Of a DNA stretch of 64,000 nucleotides, positions 52,321-61,572 are shown one piece after another (the first letter of the stretch is position 1; each line of letters opens with the position of its first letter). Source of the stretch: a bacterium (GTDB lineage: Bacteria; Spirochaetota; Leptospiria; Leptospirales; Leptonemataceae); contig JANSYA010000009.1 in assembly GCA_024742665.1 (NCBI GenBank), forward strand, positions 1 to 64,000, in the 5' to 3' direction. Both the position numbers and the translations under genes were made by a program. The notes beneath the pieces are model-generated. The model worked only from the letters and a program-made list of their open reading frames with translations. It ran no database searches and was not told where the DNA came from.

Positions 52321-53511
52321 GTGCAAAACGTGACTGACCGCCCTCATTTGATCGCCGTGGACGCCCGGCCCCTGGCCTTTCCGGCCACCGGCAACGCCAC
52401 CTATCTGCATCGCATGCTGCTGCACCTGATGCCCCTGCGACCCGAGACCGACTGGCTGCTGCTATCCCATCGCGGACTGCATCCGACCTTTGCCGACGTG
52501 GTCAACCGGCCGCGGGTGGAATTGAACGTGGACCAGAGCATGTTCGCCCGCCTCGGCCCCCTGTGGATGCACCTGCGCCTGCCGGGCATTCTGAAAGCAG
52601 CCCGCCCCGATCTGTTCTGGGGCACGCTGGCCATGCTGCCGCTCAACTATCGCCGGCGCTGCCCCTACCTCCCCGCGATCGTCAACTTCCACGACCTGAA
52701 CTCCGTGCGGGCGCCGGAGACGATGCCCCTGTGGAAGCGGCTGCAGCACCAGTTTCTGGACCAGCGGACTCTCAGGGCGGCGGATCGGATCCTGTGTCTT
52801 TCCAAAACGACGCAGTCGGATATTCAGACGGCCTTCCCGGATCTGCCGGCCAAAAATCTGGCGGTGGTTTATCCAGGAGCCGAACTGCCTGCTGGCGATA
52901 CGGCCGCCCCCCGGGGACCTGTAGGAACTCTTACGGATTTCTTTTTATGCGTGGGAACTCTGGAGCCGCGTAAAAACCAGGCGACCCTGCTCGAAGCCTA
53001 TCTCGCGGCAGGCGAAAAGCAGAGCGGCAAAGGCGGCGGATCAATGCTGCCTCCATTGGTTTTCGTGGGGCGACGCGGGTGGGACGAAGAGCTGTATCGT
53101 CGCCTGAGCTCGGGCGATCTGGAATCCCGAAACATCTATTTTGTAGAGAACGCGTCCAACGCGGAGCTCCAGTGGTGCTATCGCCGGGCGGCCTGCGTAT
53201 GCCTGCCGAGCCTCCACGAGGGATTCGGGCTGCCGGTCATCGAAGCCTTCCAGTTGGGCAAGCCGGCCATCCTTTCGGATATTCCCATCTTTCGCGAAGT
53301 CGGAGCCGACAGTCGCTTTGTCCGGACGACCGACGTCGCCGACTGGCGCGACGCCCTGCTCGAAACCGGTAATCGTCTGCGGCAAACTACAGGCTCAGAG
53401 AGCGAGCCGGCAGGACTTCGGCCGCCGGAATTCGACGCAAAGTACTGGTCTCATACGGAGCGCGCCCGGGTGCTCTCCGAAATTATGGACCAGGCGCTCG
53501 CCGGGCGCTGA
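52321..53511 (+). CDS. GT4-type glycosyltransferase
   Basis: A 396-residue GT-B glycosyltransferase. The C-terminal half has the donor-site pattern FFLCVGTLEPRKNQATLLEA, LVFVGRRGWDEEL, and the EX7E motif in LPSLHEGFGLPVIEAF, as in mannosyl/rhamnosyl transferases of family 4. It likely builds a surface polysaccharide or LPS. GTG 52321 has GGGAG upstream; GTG 52330 is an alternative. It is the first plus-strand gene of the polysaccharide-like region and ends at a shared terminator. Confidence 0.85.
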   Translation: MQNVTDRPHLIAVDARPLAFPATGNATYLHRMLLHLMPLRPETDWLLLSHRGLHPTFADVVNRPRVELNVDQSMFARLGPLWMHLRLPGILKAARPDLFWGTLAMLPLNYRRRCPYLPAIVNFHDLNSVRAPETMPLWKRLQHQFLDQRTLRAADRILCLSKTTQSDIQTAFPDLPAKNLAVVYPGAELPAGDTAAPRGPVGTLTDFFLCVGTLEPRKNQATLLEAYLAAGEKQSGKGGGSMLPPLVFVGRRGWDEELYRRLSSGDLESRNIYFVENASNAELQWCYRRAACVCLPSLHEGFGLPVIEAFQLGKPAILSDIPIFREVGADSRFVRTTDVADWRDALLETGNRLRQTTGSESEPAGLRPPEFDAKYWSHTERARVLSEIMDQALAGR

Positions 53512-53586
53512 TCGATCACTGACCACCGACTGCAGGTCGGCGACAGACGGGCCACGGGCCGGACGCTAAAGCAGCGGGCGCAAATA

Positions 53587-53626
53587 CAAAACGCCCGCGT
53601 TCCTGGCAGGCAGCGCGGGCGTTTTG
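53587..53626. terminator. Bidirectional intrinsic terminator
   Basis: CAAAACGCCCGCG and CGCGGGCGTTTTG pair over 13 bp around a 14-nt loop, with short A and T runs at the ends. It serves the converging glycosyltransferase (+) and Cys-rich lipoprotein (-). Confidence 0.85.
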
Positions 53627-53668
53627 CGAACGATTTCGAGTCGCAGGCGACTCAAATGAGACTGGCGA

Positions 53669-54001
53669 TTATTGCGGAATCGGCATTCCCATACCCATGC
53701 CCTGAGCCACGCCGGCCAGGCATTCGGTGAAATTCTTCTCTTCGCAAGACTGGTCTTGCAGACACTTTTGCAGATCCGGGAGTTTCGCCGGAAATTTGGC
53801 TTCGATGCTGACCATAAACTGGGTGCAGATTTTCACCGGATCGGGAAAACTCTGGGTTTGCGCATCGCATTTTACGGTTTCTTCGCAAATCGAAACGAAT
53901 TTAGATGCGTCGGGCTTATCATCTTTGCCGCAAGCGGCGGACATCAGCAGTGCGCCAGCCAGTGCCAGCCCTGCCAGGGTTTTGACAGTGAGTGTGTTCA
54001 T
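53669..54001 (-). CDS. Small Cys-rich lipoprotein, Leptospira type
   Basis: A 110-residue lipoprotein. The signal peptide ends in MSAAC (Cys about 24) followed by GKDDKPDA. The mature part has five or so further Cys in a pattern of pairs (CEETVKCDA, ICTQF, KCLQDQSCEEKNFTEC) and a GMGMGMP end. I recall Leptospira-only families of small Cys-rich lipoproteins with this layout. The start at 54001 gives a proper signal peptide; the longer frame does not. Function unknown. Confidence 0.75.
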   Translation of the reverse strand: MNTLTVKTLAGLALAGALLMSAACGKDDKPDASKFVSICEETVKCDAQTQSFPDPVKICTQFMVSIEAKFPAKLPDLQKCLQDQSCEEKNFTECLAGVAQGMGMGMPIPQ

Positions 54002-54121
54002 GCCCGCCACCTTCATCCCGTCCACGCGGCAGTCAAGCAATGAATCCGGGCCGCAGCCCGCGCGAAACGCCGTTTCACTTGCTTGACCCGGATTCATTTT
54101 CTCAGAATCTGGTCCAGCTCC

Positions 54122-55723
54122 ATGAATTTCACGTCATTCCACTTCGTGGCGTTCTTTTTCGTAACCCTGATTCTGGGGCACCTGCTGAAGAACCGCAGTC
54201 AGCGCATTTTCCTGCTGCTGGCGTCTTATTATTTCTACGGCGCCTTCGAACCCTACTATCTGCTCCTGATTCTCGCTTCGAGCTTCCTCGATTATTTCGG
54301 GGCCCTGGGAATCCAGGCCCGACGGCGTCTGAGCGGCGTAGTGGACGTCTCCCTGGATGCGTCGGTTCATTCGGCCGTCGGCGAGGCGCACGGTCCGCTG
54401 ACCCGCCTCGATCGAACTCTGGCGATCATTCCGGCCCGGGGCTATTTATGGCTGTCGATCGTCTTTAACCTGGGCCTGCTGGCGTACTTTAAGTATACGA
54501 ACTTCGGCATCGGTATGCTGAACGACCTGCAGCCCTACGGTTCGACGCTGCTCTCCTGGCCCACGACGAATATTCTGCTGCCCATCGGCATTTCGTTTTA
54601 TACGTTCCAATCGCTTTCGTACACGATCGATGTGTACCGCGGAACGCTCGCGCCTCGCCGCAACGCCGTGGACTTTTTGCTATATGTAGCGTTTTTTCCG
54701 CAGCTGGTGGCCGGCCCGATTGTGCGCGCCCCGACTTTCTTTCGCGACCTCGACAACCGGCCGACGATTACCAAAAACGACATCATCGTCGGCACGACTC
54801 GCATTGTGGTCGGCTTCTTTCGCAAACTTGTGCTCGCGGATAACGTGGGCGTCGTCGTACAGCTGCTCTTCGGATCGCCGGAGAACCGCCACTGGGTCGA
54901 CATGTGGCTGGCCGCGCTTGCTTTCGGCTTCCAGGTTTATCTGGATTTCGCCGGCTATACCGATATCGCCCGGGGTGTGGCGCGTCTATTCGGCTTCGAA
55001 TTCGACGTAAACTTCAACTATCCGATGGCCTCCCGCAATATCGCCGAGCACTGGCAGCGCTGGCATATTTCTCTCACCACCTGGATTCGCGACTATCTAT
55101 ATATCCCGCTCGGGGGCAATCGGGTTTCGGCGCCTCGCCTGTATTTTAACATGTTATTGATCTGGGTGGCGACCGGCATCTGGCACGGGCCCGCTTACCA
55201 CTATATCGCCTGGGGCGTGAGCCAGTACGTGATGATCGTCGCCCATCGCCTGTATTCCCAGACCAGGGCGGCCCTGTGGCTCAACGAAAAGGGCGGGCGG
55301 TCGTACGACGTATTCGCGCGCGTCTTTACGATGTTTTGCTTGTGCAGCGGCTTCATCTATTTTCGCGCGCCCGACATCGACACGGCCCATATGATGATCG
55401 GCCGGGCCTTCGGACTCTACAATCTCGCCGAATTGCCCGGCGCGTACTTTTCGTATCTGTTTAGCTCCGGAGCCTGGGAGCCGGTGCGCGCGGCGATCTC
55501 CGGTCCGGAAGGTTTCGTTACGACCCCGCCGCAGTTTACGAGCTACTGGATTCTGGTTGCTTTAATGTTCATCTACGAGTACGTGTTTAATTATCTGCGA
55601 CTGGATTATTTCTGGGAAGAACGCAATCGCTGGAAATTAGTCGGTATGCTCTGCGCTATGATTTTCATGATCGTGACTCTGCAGCCGACCGTATCCCCCG
55701 ATTTCATCTACTTTCAATTCTAA
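54122..55723 (+). CDS. MBOAT O-acyltransferase, AlgI-like (first copy)
   Basis: A 533-residue polytopic membrane protein. FFPQLVAGPIVRAPTFFRDL, MASRNIAEHWQRWHISLTTW and GIWHGPAYHYIAWG (catalytic His) are the defining AlgI/MBOAT motifs. These enzymes pass acyl (usually acetyl) groups across the membrane to an exported polysaccharide with the help of an SGNH protein. The next gene, an SGNH protein, overlaps by one base (TAATG), a strong hint of such a pair. ATG 54122 is chosen as it starts the first membrane helix. Confidence 0.9.
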   Translation: MNFTSFHFVAFFFVTLILGHLLKNRSQRIFLLLASYYFYGAFEPYYLLLILASSFLDYFGALGIQARRRLSGVVDVSLDASVHSAVGEAHGPLTRLDRTLAIIPARGYLWLSIVFNLGLLAYFKYTNFGIGMLNDLQPYGSTLLSWPTTNILLPIGISFYTFQSLSYTIDVYRGTLAPRRNAVDFLLYVAFFPQLVAGPIVRAPTFFRDLDNRPTITKNDIIVGTTRIVVGFFRKLVLADNVGVVVQLLFGSPENRHWVDMWLAALAFGFQVYLDFAGYTDIARGVARLFGFEFDVNFNYPMASRNIAEHWQRWHISLTTWIRDYLYIPLGGNRVSAPRLYFNMLLIWVATGIWHGPAYHYIAWGVSQYVMIVAHRLYSQTRAALWLNEKGGRSYDVFARVFTMFCLCSGFIYFRAPDIDTAHMMIGRAFGLYNLAELPGAYFSYLFSSGAWEPVRAAISGPEGFVTTPPQFTSYWILVALMFIYEYVFNYLRLDYFWEERNRWKLVGMLCAMIFMIVTLQPTVSPDFIYFQF

Positions 55724-56943
55724 TGAACGACGCTGCGAAAAAATATCTGAGGGATATTCGCTTCTGGATTCCCGCGCTGATGCTGCTGGGCCTGGAGTTG
55801 TTTTTACAGAGCGGCCTGTACGGGCGCTTCATGCTCGAAAAATATTCGTACGCCGACAGCATTCGCCAGAATGTACGCATCGTCGAGAATTCGCCGATCG
55901 AACCGAACGCACTGATTCTGGGCACTTCGGTCGCCTACCAGGGGCTGAATATCGCCGAGCTGAATTCCGCTCTGGCCGAACAGGGCAGTCGCATCGTAAC
56001 CCAGAGCGCCGCCTGCGAAGGCTGCATGCTGCAAACCCAGCATTTACTCTATCGCGTGCTGAAAGATCAGTGGCCCGACACCAATACGATCATTCACGTC
56101 GCCGACACAACGCTTTCGTCTAAAGCCCGCTACGAATTCGACGTCGCCAACGGAAGTATGATGGCGCAGTTCTCCCGCAGCGAAGCGCTTGAGCTGCTGC
56201 ACATGCACGAGTTCAAATTAACGTACCGCGAATACCTGTACTTTTATATTCGGCTGATCACAAATCAGCAGGATCTACGGGAGTTCGTGCTGAATCCTTT
56301 TCGTCGCATTCGCACAATCGGCGAACGCCTGCGAACCCCGCTGCCGGATTATACTCACGTTAACGACAATCTGTACAGCTACGGCGCCTTTACGGCGACG
56401 GGCACCCTGGCCGACTGCGCTCGCAACGCCCTGGCAGGCGTTCAGGATCAGGGGCAGCCGGTGCCGGAAAAAAAAGACGGCGAAGAATTCGACCCGACGC
56501 TGCACAAAACCGATCGTCATCATCGCAACGCGGTGCACGTAACCTGCCATATCGCGAATCTGGAGAAGAATCACGAGCCCGCGGGCGAAGCGCAGTGGCG
56601 CAAACTGTACTTTCGCCGCGTAAAAACGATGTATGACGAAATCTACGCCGACGGACGGCGAGTGATTACGATCATCCCCCCCTACTCGGATTTAATTTTG
56701 CACGCGAACACCGACGAGCGCATCGAACGCTGGCGCAAAAATCTGGCCGAGATCAACGCCGGACGTGACTACGAATTCATCGACATGCGGCGATCCCTGG
56801 ACTCCTTCGACAATCCCGCAGGCCGCAAGTACTTCTACGACGTGCTGCACCTGAATGCGGAAGGCTCGATCGTATGGACTCGCAAAGTCGCCGAGCGCCT
56901 GAGACCCTATGAACCGCTGATCCTGCGAGACCGGGACCGCTGA
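55723..56943 (+). CDS. SGNH-like partner of the first MBOAT
   Basis: A 406-residue protein with one N-terminal membrane helix (about 12-32) and an outer domain. ALILGTSVAYQGLN near residue 62 looks like the Ser block and YDVLHLNAEG near 375 the Asp/His block of SGNH hydrolases. It would complete O-acyl transfer begun by the MBOAT encoded just before it. It is only distantly like the two DUF1574 proteins downstream. A 'CEGC' pair (about 98-101) is unusual. Confidence 0.75.
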   Translation: MNDAAKKYLRDIRFWIPALMLLGLELFLQSGLYGRFMLEKYSYADSIRQNVRIVENSPIEPNALILGTSVAYQGLNIAELNSALAEQGSRIVTQSAACEGCMLQTQHLLYRVLKDQWPDTNTIIHVADTTLSSKARYEFDVANGSMMAQFSRSEALELLHMHEFKLTYREYLYFYIRLITNQQDLREFVLNPFRRIRTIGERLRTPLPDYTHVNDNLYSYGAFTATGTLADCARNALAGVQDQGQPVPEKKDGEEFDPTLHKTDRHHRNAVHVTCHIANLEKNHEPAGEAQWRKLYFRRVKTMYDEIYADGRRVITIIPPYSDLILHANTDERIERWRKNLAEINAGRDYEFIDMRRSLDSFDNPAGRKYFYDVLHLNAEGSIVWTRKVAERLRPYEPLILRDRDR

Positions 56944-56982
56944 CAGGGCGGACATTCGCCGCAGCAGACAGCCAATATTTTT

Positions 56983-58494
56983 ATGCGCTTTACGACTCTC
57001 AGCTTTCTTTTATTCTTCGCGATTTTGTATCTGGCGTATTGGGCGGCCAGCGGACGCCTTCGCCTGCACTTGATTCTAATCGGCTCGATCATCTTTTATG
57101 CCGCCTGGTCGATCCCCTTCGCTCTGCATTTTTTCGGTATCGTCGGACTGAACTACGGTTTTGTTCGCCTGATGTTTCGCGCCAAAGCGAAAGCGGGCGA
57201 CGGCGAATCTCCAGGACAGTCGGGCCTGGCCGGCAAATGGATGGGCCTCGCGATCGCGCTGAACATCGCGAATTTGTTTTTGTTTAAGTACTTCTATTTA
57301 TTCCTGACGATCCTGTTCGATCTCACCGGCAGCCCGATCTTCCAGCACAAAATCTTTAACGAGTGGCTGTACGCGACGACGGGCAACAACGCCATCATCC
57401 TGCCGCTTGCGATCAGCTTTTATACTTTTCAGCTGATCGCCTACGTCGTCGACGTGCATCGGGGACAGATCGCCGAAGACACCGGGCCGTTGAAGTTCTT
57501 CGTGTTTATACTCTTTTTTCCGCAGCTGGTCGCCGGGCCGATTATGCGGCACTCGGACTTCTTTCATCAGCTAAACGCGATTCGCCCGAACGAAGAATAC
57601 ATTCGCCGCGGACTCTACCTGCTGCTGACCGGCTTGATCAAAAAGGTCGTGATCGCCGACAACTGCATTGCGCCGGTGCAGGCGGTCTTTGCCGCGCCCG
57701 GCGAATATGACGCCGTAAGCAACCTGGCCGCCATCTTCGGTTTCGCAGCGCGAGTCTACTGCGACTTCTCGGGTTATACCGACGTGGCTCGCGGCCTGGG
57801 TTATCTACTCGGCCTGAAGCTGCCGGAGAATTTTCGCGCTCCCTATATGAGCGACTCGGCCCGGGACCTATGGCAGCGATGGCACATTACGCTGGCGACC
57901 TGGCTGCGGGACTATATATACATTCCCATGGGCGGCAATCGGCGGGGCTACTGGCGCTCGCACCTGAATTTGATTACGACATTCACCCTGGGCGGCCTCT
58001 GGCACGGCGCGAACTATACGTACATCGTATGGGGTTTCATGCACGGGATCGCGCTGTCCGTCGAACGAGTTTACGGCGATGTACGCGCGAAGCTAAACCC
58101 GGAATCCGCCGCCAGCGCGGCACCCGAGGAGAATCCGAGTGGATTGCGGCGCATGCTGGCGGGGCTCGGCCGCGGGACGAGAATGCTGATCGTCTTTTTG
58201 ATTTTTTGCGCGGGAATCATTCCTTTCAATAGCCCCGATATTTACAGCGCCTGGGAGATGACGCTTCAGCTCTTCAATTTTTCCGGTGAAGGGATGCGAT
58301 CGAAATCGAATGATTTTTTACTGAGCATGCTCGCCGTTACCATGCTGTTTAACTATATCCAGTTTCGGCGCGAGTGGCGCCTGCCTTCGCCCCGGACGCA
58401 GTACGCCCTGCTCTTCGTGCTGGGATTTATTACGATGGCCCTGATCGGCCGCTTCGCTCCGGGCGGCTTCGATTATATTTATTTCCAGTTCTAA
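56983..58494 (+). CDS. MBOAT O-acyltransferase, AlgI-like (second copy)
   Basis: A 503-residue polytopic protein with the same motifs as the first copy: FFPQLVAGPIMRHSDFFHQL, DSARDLWQRWHITLATWLRD and GGLWHGANYTYIVWGF with the catalytic His. Both MBOATs end in the same tail (DYIYFQF/DFIYFQF). It is followed 24 bp later by a DUF1574 protein, its probable partner. Two different MBOAT/SGNH pairs in a row suggest two acyl modifications of one or more glycans. Confidence 0.9.
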   Translation: MRFTTLSFLLFFAILYLAYWAASGRLRLHLILIGSIIFYAAWSIPFALHFFGIVGLNYGFVRLMFRAKAKAGDGESPGQSGLAGKWMGLAIALNIANLFLFKYFYLFLTILFDLTGSPIFQHKIFNEWLYATTGNNAIILPLAISFYTFQLIAYVVDVHRGQIAEDTGPLKFFVFILFFPQLVAGPIMRHSDFFHQLNAIRPNEEYIRRGLYLLLTGLIKKVVIADNCIAPVQAVFAAPGEYDAVSNLAAIFGFAARVYCDFSGYTDVARGLGYLLGLKLPENFRAPYMSDSARDLWQRWHITLATWLRDYIYIPMGGNRRGYWRSHLNLITTFTLGGLWHGANYTYIVWGFMHGIALSVERVYGDVRAKLNPESAASAAPEENPSGLRRMLAGLGRGTRMLIVFLIFCAGIIPFNSPDIYSAWEMTLQLFNFSGEGMRSKSNDFLLSMLAVTMLFNYIQFRREWRLPSPRTQYALLFVLGFITMALIGRFAPGGFDYIYFQF

Positions 58495-58517
58495 TTGCGG
58501 ATTCGAGTACACACCCT

Positions 58518-59666
58518 ATGGACCTGCTGAAACATAAATTTCTCTGGCTGCCCGCTCTGGGTTTGGCCGCGCTTTTTTTATTGGATAAAGTTTTCTTTTT
58601 GCCCGCCGTCACGGATCACACGGTTCACTGGCAAAAGATCGAGCCGGCCTTTTACGAAAGCCGGCGGCTGCTCTTCGAACAGCTGAAAGAGGAATACCCG
58701 GAGCGCAAAGCCCGCGGCGAAAAGCTGGGACTGATTCTCGGCACGTCCCGGGCCGGCGAATTCGAACCGGAAATTTTTACGGACCTGGTTCCGGGGTCTT
58801 ATACTTATAATTTCAGCGCGCCCTTTTCCTCGCCGGTGTTCTATTCTTACTGGCTGACGCGCATGCAAGAGGCCGGCATTGAACCGGCCTTCGTAATTTT
58901 CGAAAGCGATCCCGTGGTGCTGACTGAAACCGCCATGGAATTCACGATGCAGTATTCGCTGGACTGGCGCTTTGTCTGGAATCACACCGAGCTCTTTCGC
59001 CGCCTTCCGCCGAATCCCTGGCAGGCCGAAGGCGCGGGCTTTTCGTACGACCAGGCCGAATCCTTCGCGTCGACGGCCCTCTTCGGCCTGCATAAATATC
59101 CGATCAAACTCGACTCGATCGTCGCGAACAACAAAAGCCTGGATAGTATGGGCGTGCTGCTCCCCTTCTCTTCGCCGATCGAATACCGCGACTATATTAA
59201 AAAAATCCTGGTTCTCGCGAACCAGAAGAAACTCGGGGGTATCCCCAATCCCATGCTGGCCCAGAAGCGGCCCGAAGAGATGATCGAAGACGCGGAAGAA
59301 AAATCGAAGATCTTCTTAAAGAATTTCAAAATCAGTCCGACTCAGGTGATCTTCGTAAAAAACGCGCTGCGCAATCTGGCCGAACGAGGCGTGCCGGTCG
59401 TCGTCTACTGGCCGGTCTCGACCCGGGAGTACTTCGCAAAGGCTCAGGAATACAAGATCACCACCGAAGTCCAGCGGCCCCTCCAGGCTCTGATCGACGA
59501 CATCAACGCGAATCATCCGGAATCGCACATTCGCCTGTACGATCCGAATCCCGACGAGCGCTTACAGTGCCGCAGCTTTTTCGATTCGCACCACCTGAGC
59601 GGCGCCTGCTTTCCAGAGCTATCCCGACTGATCGTCGAGAATCTGCCCGGCGAACTCCGGAAATAG
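58518..59666 (+). CDS. DUF1574-like SGNH protein
   Basis: A 382-residue protein with an N-terminal membrane helix (about 9-30). The Ser block GLILGTSRAGEFEPE (about 70) and the end block CRSFFDSHHLSGACF (about 360), with Asp and His, match the DUF1574/SGNH pattern. It belongs with the second MBOAT. The start at 58518 begins the membrane helix. Confidence 0.8.
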   Translation: MDLLKHKFLWLPALGLAALFLLDKVFFLPAVTDHTVHWQKIEPAFYESRRLLFEQLKEEYPERKARGEKLGLILGTSRAGEFEPEIFTDLVPGSYTYNFSAPFSSPVFYSYWLTRMQEAGIEPAFVIFESDPVVLTETAMEFTMQYSLDWRFVWNHTELFRRLPPNPWQAEGAGFSYDQAESFASTALFGLHKYPIKLDSIVANNKSLDSMGVLLPFSSPIEYRDYIKKILVLANQKKLGGIPNPMLAQKRPEEMIEDAEEKSKIFLKNFKISPTQVIFVKNALRNLAERGVPVVVYWPVSTREYFAKAQEYKITTEVQRPLQALIDDINANHPESHIRLYDPNPDERLQCRSFFDSHHLSGACFPELSRLIVENLPGELRK

Positions 59667-59841
59667 TCGCGGGTTAGCAGAATGTCACGGATGACCCGGA
59701 TTTCTCGGACCCGGAATTTGGAGTATTTCGCCAATAGTATGGCAGTCGCCTGACTTCAGGTTTCGAATTGTTTTTGGAGTGCCGGAGTCGGCGAACTTAA
59801 AGCATTCTAAAAAAAATCCGTGCCATCATGCTAATCAAAAA

Positions 59842-60972
59842 TCAGCGCCCGACTTCGATATTCCCGATCAGATAATCCGAGAATTCGTCGAAGCAGTCGC
59901 CGGCCAGGTGACTGGCGTCGTAATAACGATCGCAGCCAAAGCCTGCGCCGTAATTCATATCGAGCATTGGCGGGCCGTACTTGAGAGCGAGCTCTTCAAG
60001 CGCGGGCTGCCACATTTCGCGCACGGTCGGCCCAGGCGCCGACCCGGTGGTCAGCTCAGAAGCCGACCCGGGAGTCGCGATATTTTCGCCTTCCGGACCT
60101 TCGTCTGGAGACCGGCCTTCTTTTAGCGCACGCAGCTGCGGACTAACCCGGGGCCACACCAGGCGCGCGGGCACGCCCATCGCCTGCGCAATGCGCAGAC
60201 ACTCTTCGGTAAAATAGAGCTGCTCCTGAGAAAGCGTAAAGGGCGTAAAAAAACCGCGCCAGATATCCTGCGCCTGACGGGCCATACTTTCAGAATCGGT
60301 CGGCGAACGCCCGCCGATCGTAAAGAAGACCGAACCTCGCGACTCATTTAAGCTCTTCTCGGTAAACTCATAAAACTCGCGAAACTGTTTCGCTTCGAGG
60401 CTGTCGTTACGCATGCGACGCGCAACGTTGCGCATACTCAGGCGATACTGATAGGTCCAGAACACCTGCTTGGCGACGTAGTTACTGAGATCGTCGAGAC
60501 TGTAGCGGTCGGCGTGGCGCAGAACGAAACCCGGCGTGAGACCGTTCAGCATCACTTCGTCCATCACCGTCGCCGGGCGGGCGTTGAAAGCCTGCGGCGT
60601 TACCGCGAAATAGATATAGTCGGGGCGAATATCTTCCGCCTCGAATTCTTCCATGTAGCGCAAAAAATAATCCGACACGCCGCCCGGTACCGAGAAATTA
60701 AACAGGATCCAGTCGGGATGATCGCGTTCGATTTGCTCGTTATTAAACGGCATAGTACGAGAGTTGCCGAAGAGCACCAGAGTCTTGCGCCGATCCGGGC
60801 GCTTGAGATATTCTTTCAGCTCCGCCTTCAACTCGGCTTTGTGGTCGTAATTCAGAAACGAAAAGGTGTTGAGAAAATAATCCTGCAAACCCAGCGCGAA
60901 GGGCAGCTTGTCGATCGCGAAAGCAGCGAAAAAAATCAAGAAGGGGAACAGCAGAAATTTACGTTTCAGCAT
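59842..60972 (-). CDS. DUF1574-like SGNH protein, convergent
   Basis: A 376-residue protein similar in plan to the previous one: an N-terminal helix (KRKFLLFPFLIFFAAFAIDK), Ser block TLVLFGNSRTMPFNNEQI (about 75) and end block CDRYYDASHLAGDCFDEF. It lies on the opposite strand, tail to tail with the MBOAT cluster, and upstream of pgpA on the minus strand. The 175 bp between it and its convergent neighbour show no clear terminator. ATG 60972 is preferred to the TTG at 60993. Confidence 0.8.
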   Translation of the reverse strand: MLKRKFLLFPFLIFFAAFAIDKLPFALGLQDYFLNTFSFLNYDHKAELKAELKEYLKRPDRRKTLVLFGNSRTMPFNNEQIERDHPDWILFNFSVPGGVSDYFLRYMEEFEAEDIRPDYIYFAVTPQAFNARPATVMDEVMLNGLTPGFVLRHADRYSLDDLSNYVAKQVFWTYQYRLSMRNVARRMRNDSLEAKQFREFYEFTEKSLNESRGSVFFTIGGRSPTDSESMARQAQDIWRGFFTPFTLSQEQLYFTEECLRIAQAMGVPARLVWPRVSPQLRALKEGRSPDEGPEGENIATPGSASELTTGSAPGPTVREMWQPALEELALKYGPPMLDMNYGAGFGCDRYYDASHLAGDCFDEFSDYLIGNIEVGR

Positions 60973-61025
60973 AAAGCAATCACCACCAGACAAACGCCGA
61001 ATTCACTCCGACGCGGCTTGCAATT

Positions 61026-61505
61026 TCAGGACGCGAAGACCGACGAAATATGCCCGGGCGCTTCCAGACTCAAGATCGTCAGAACCAACGCCGTATAAAC
61101 GCCGGCGCCCAGATCGTCGAGCATCACGCCCCAGCCGCCTGGCGCGCGCTCCAGCATTTTCAGCGGAGCGGGCTTTAGAATATCGAAAAAGCGAAACACG
61201 ATAAAGCCGACCAGCAGCACGGCCCCGCTGCCGGCGAAGAACATTACGCCCAGCATATAACCCGCAATCTCGTCGCTGACGACGTAGCCGGGGTCTTTAA
61301 TTTCACGGACTTTGCAGACGACGTCGGCGGCCCAGGTCCCGACCAAAATCACGATCGCGACGACGACGATTCGCAGGGGCCAGTCCAGCAAAGACGTCGC
61401 GAAGGCCAGCGGGACGGCCACGATGGTGCCCCAGGTTCCAGGCGCCACGGGAATATAGCCGGAGTAGAATCCCGTCGCAATAAATTCCGCCAGCTTGAAT
61501 TTCAT
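61026..61505 (-). CDS. pgpA: Phosphatidylglycerophosphatase A
   Basis: A 159-residue membrane enzyme. SGYIPVAPGTWGTIVAVPLA, VVSDEIAGYMLG and FRFFDILKPAPLKMLE are the three PgpA signatures, including the catalytic Asp/Glu residues. It removes phosphate from phosphatidylglycerophosphate to make phosphatidylglycerol. It lies between pyk (about 70 bp upstream) and the DUF1574 gene. Confidence 0.9.
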   Translation of the reverse strand: MKFKLAEFIATGFYSGYIPVAPGTWGTIVAVPLAFATSLLDWPLRIVVVAIVILVGTWAADVVCKVREIKDPGYVVSDEIAGYMLGVMFFAGSGAVLLVGFIVFRFFDILKPAPLKMLERAPGGWGVMLDDLGAGVYTALVLTILSLEAPGHISSVFAS

Positions 61506-61522
61506 AAATTAGTACCGTTTCT

Positions 61523-61541
61523 AAAAGCGCGATGATCGCGC
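61523..61541 (-). terminator. Hairpin with short T-run after pyk
   Basis: On the minus strand GCGCGA-TCA-TCGCGC is followed by TTTT. It lies about 30 bp after the pyk stop. A second GCGCGA-TT-TCGCGC hairpin sits just before it. The T-run is short, so termination may be partial and pgpA may receive read-through. Confidence 0.5.
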
Positions 61542-61572
61542 GCAGGAACTGCGCGAAATCGCGCGAATCGTT

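Noticed and set aside
52921..52938. TGTAGGAACTCTTAC resembling the fabD palindrome
   Set aside because: It is imperfect and lies inside the glycosyltransferase coding sequence.
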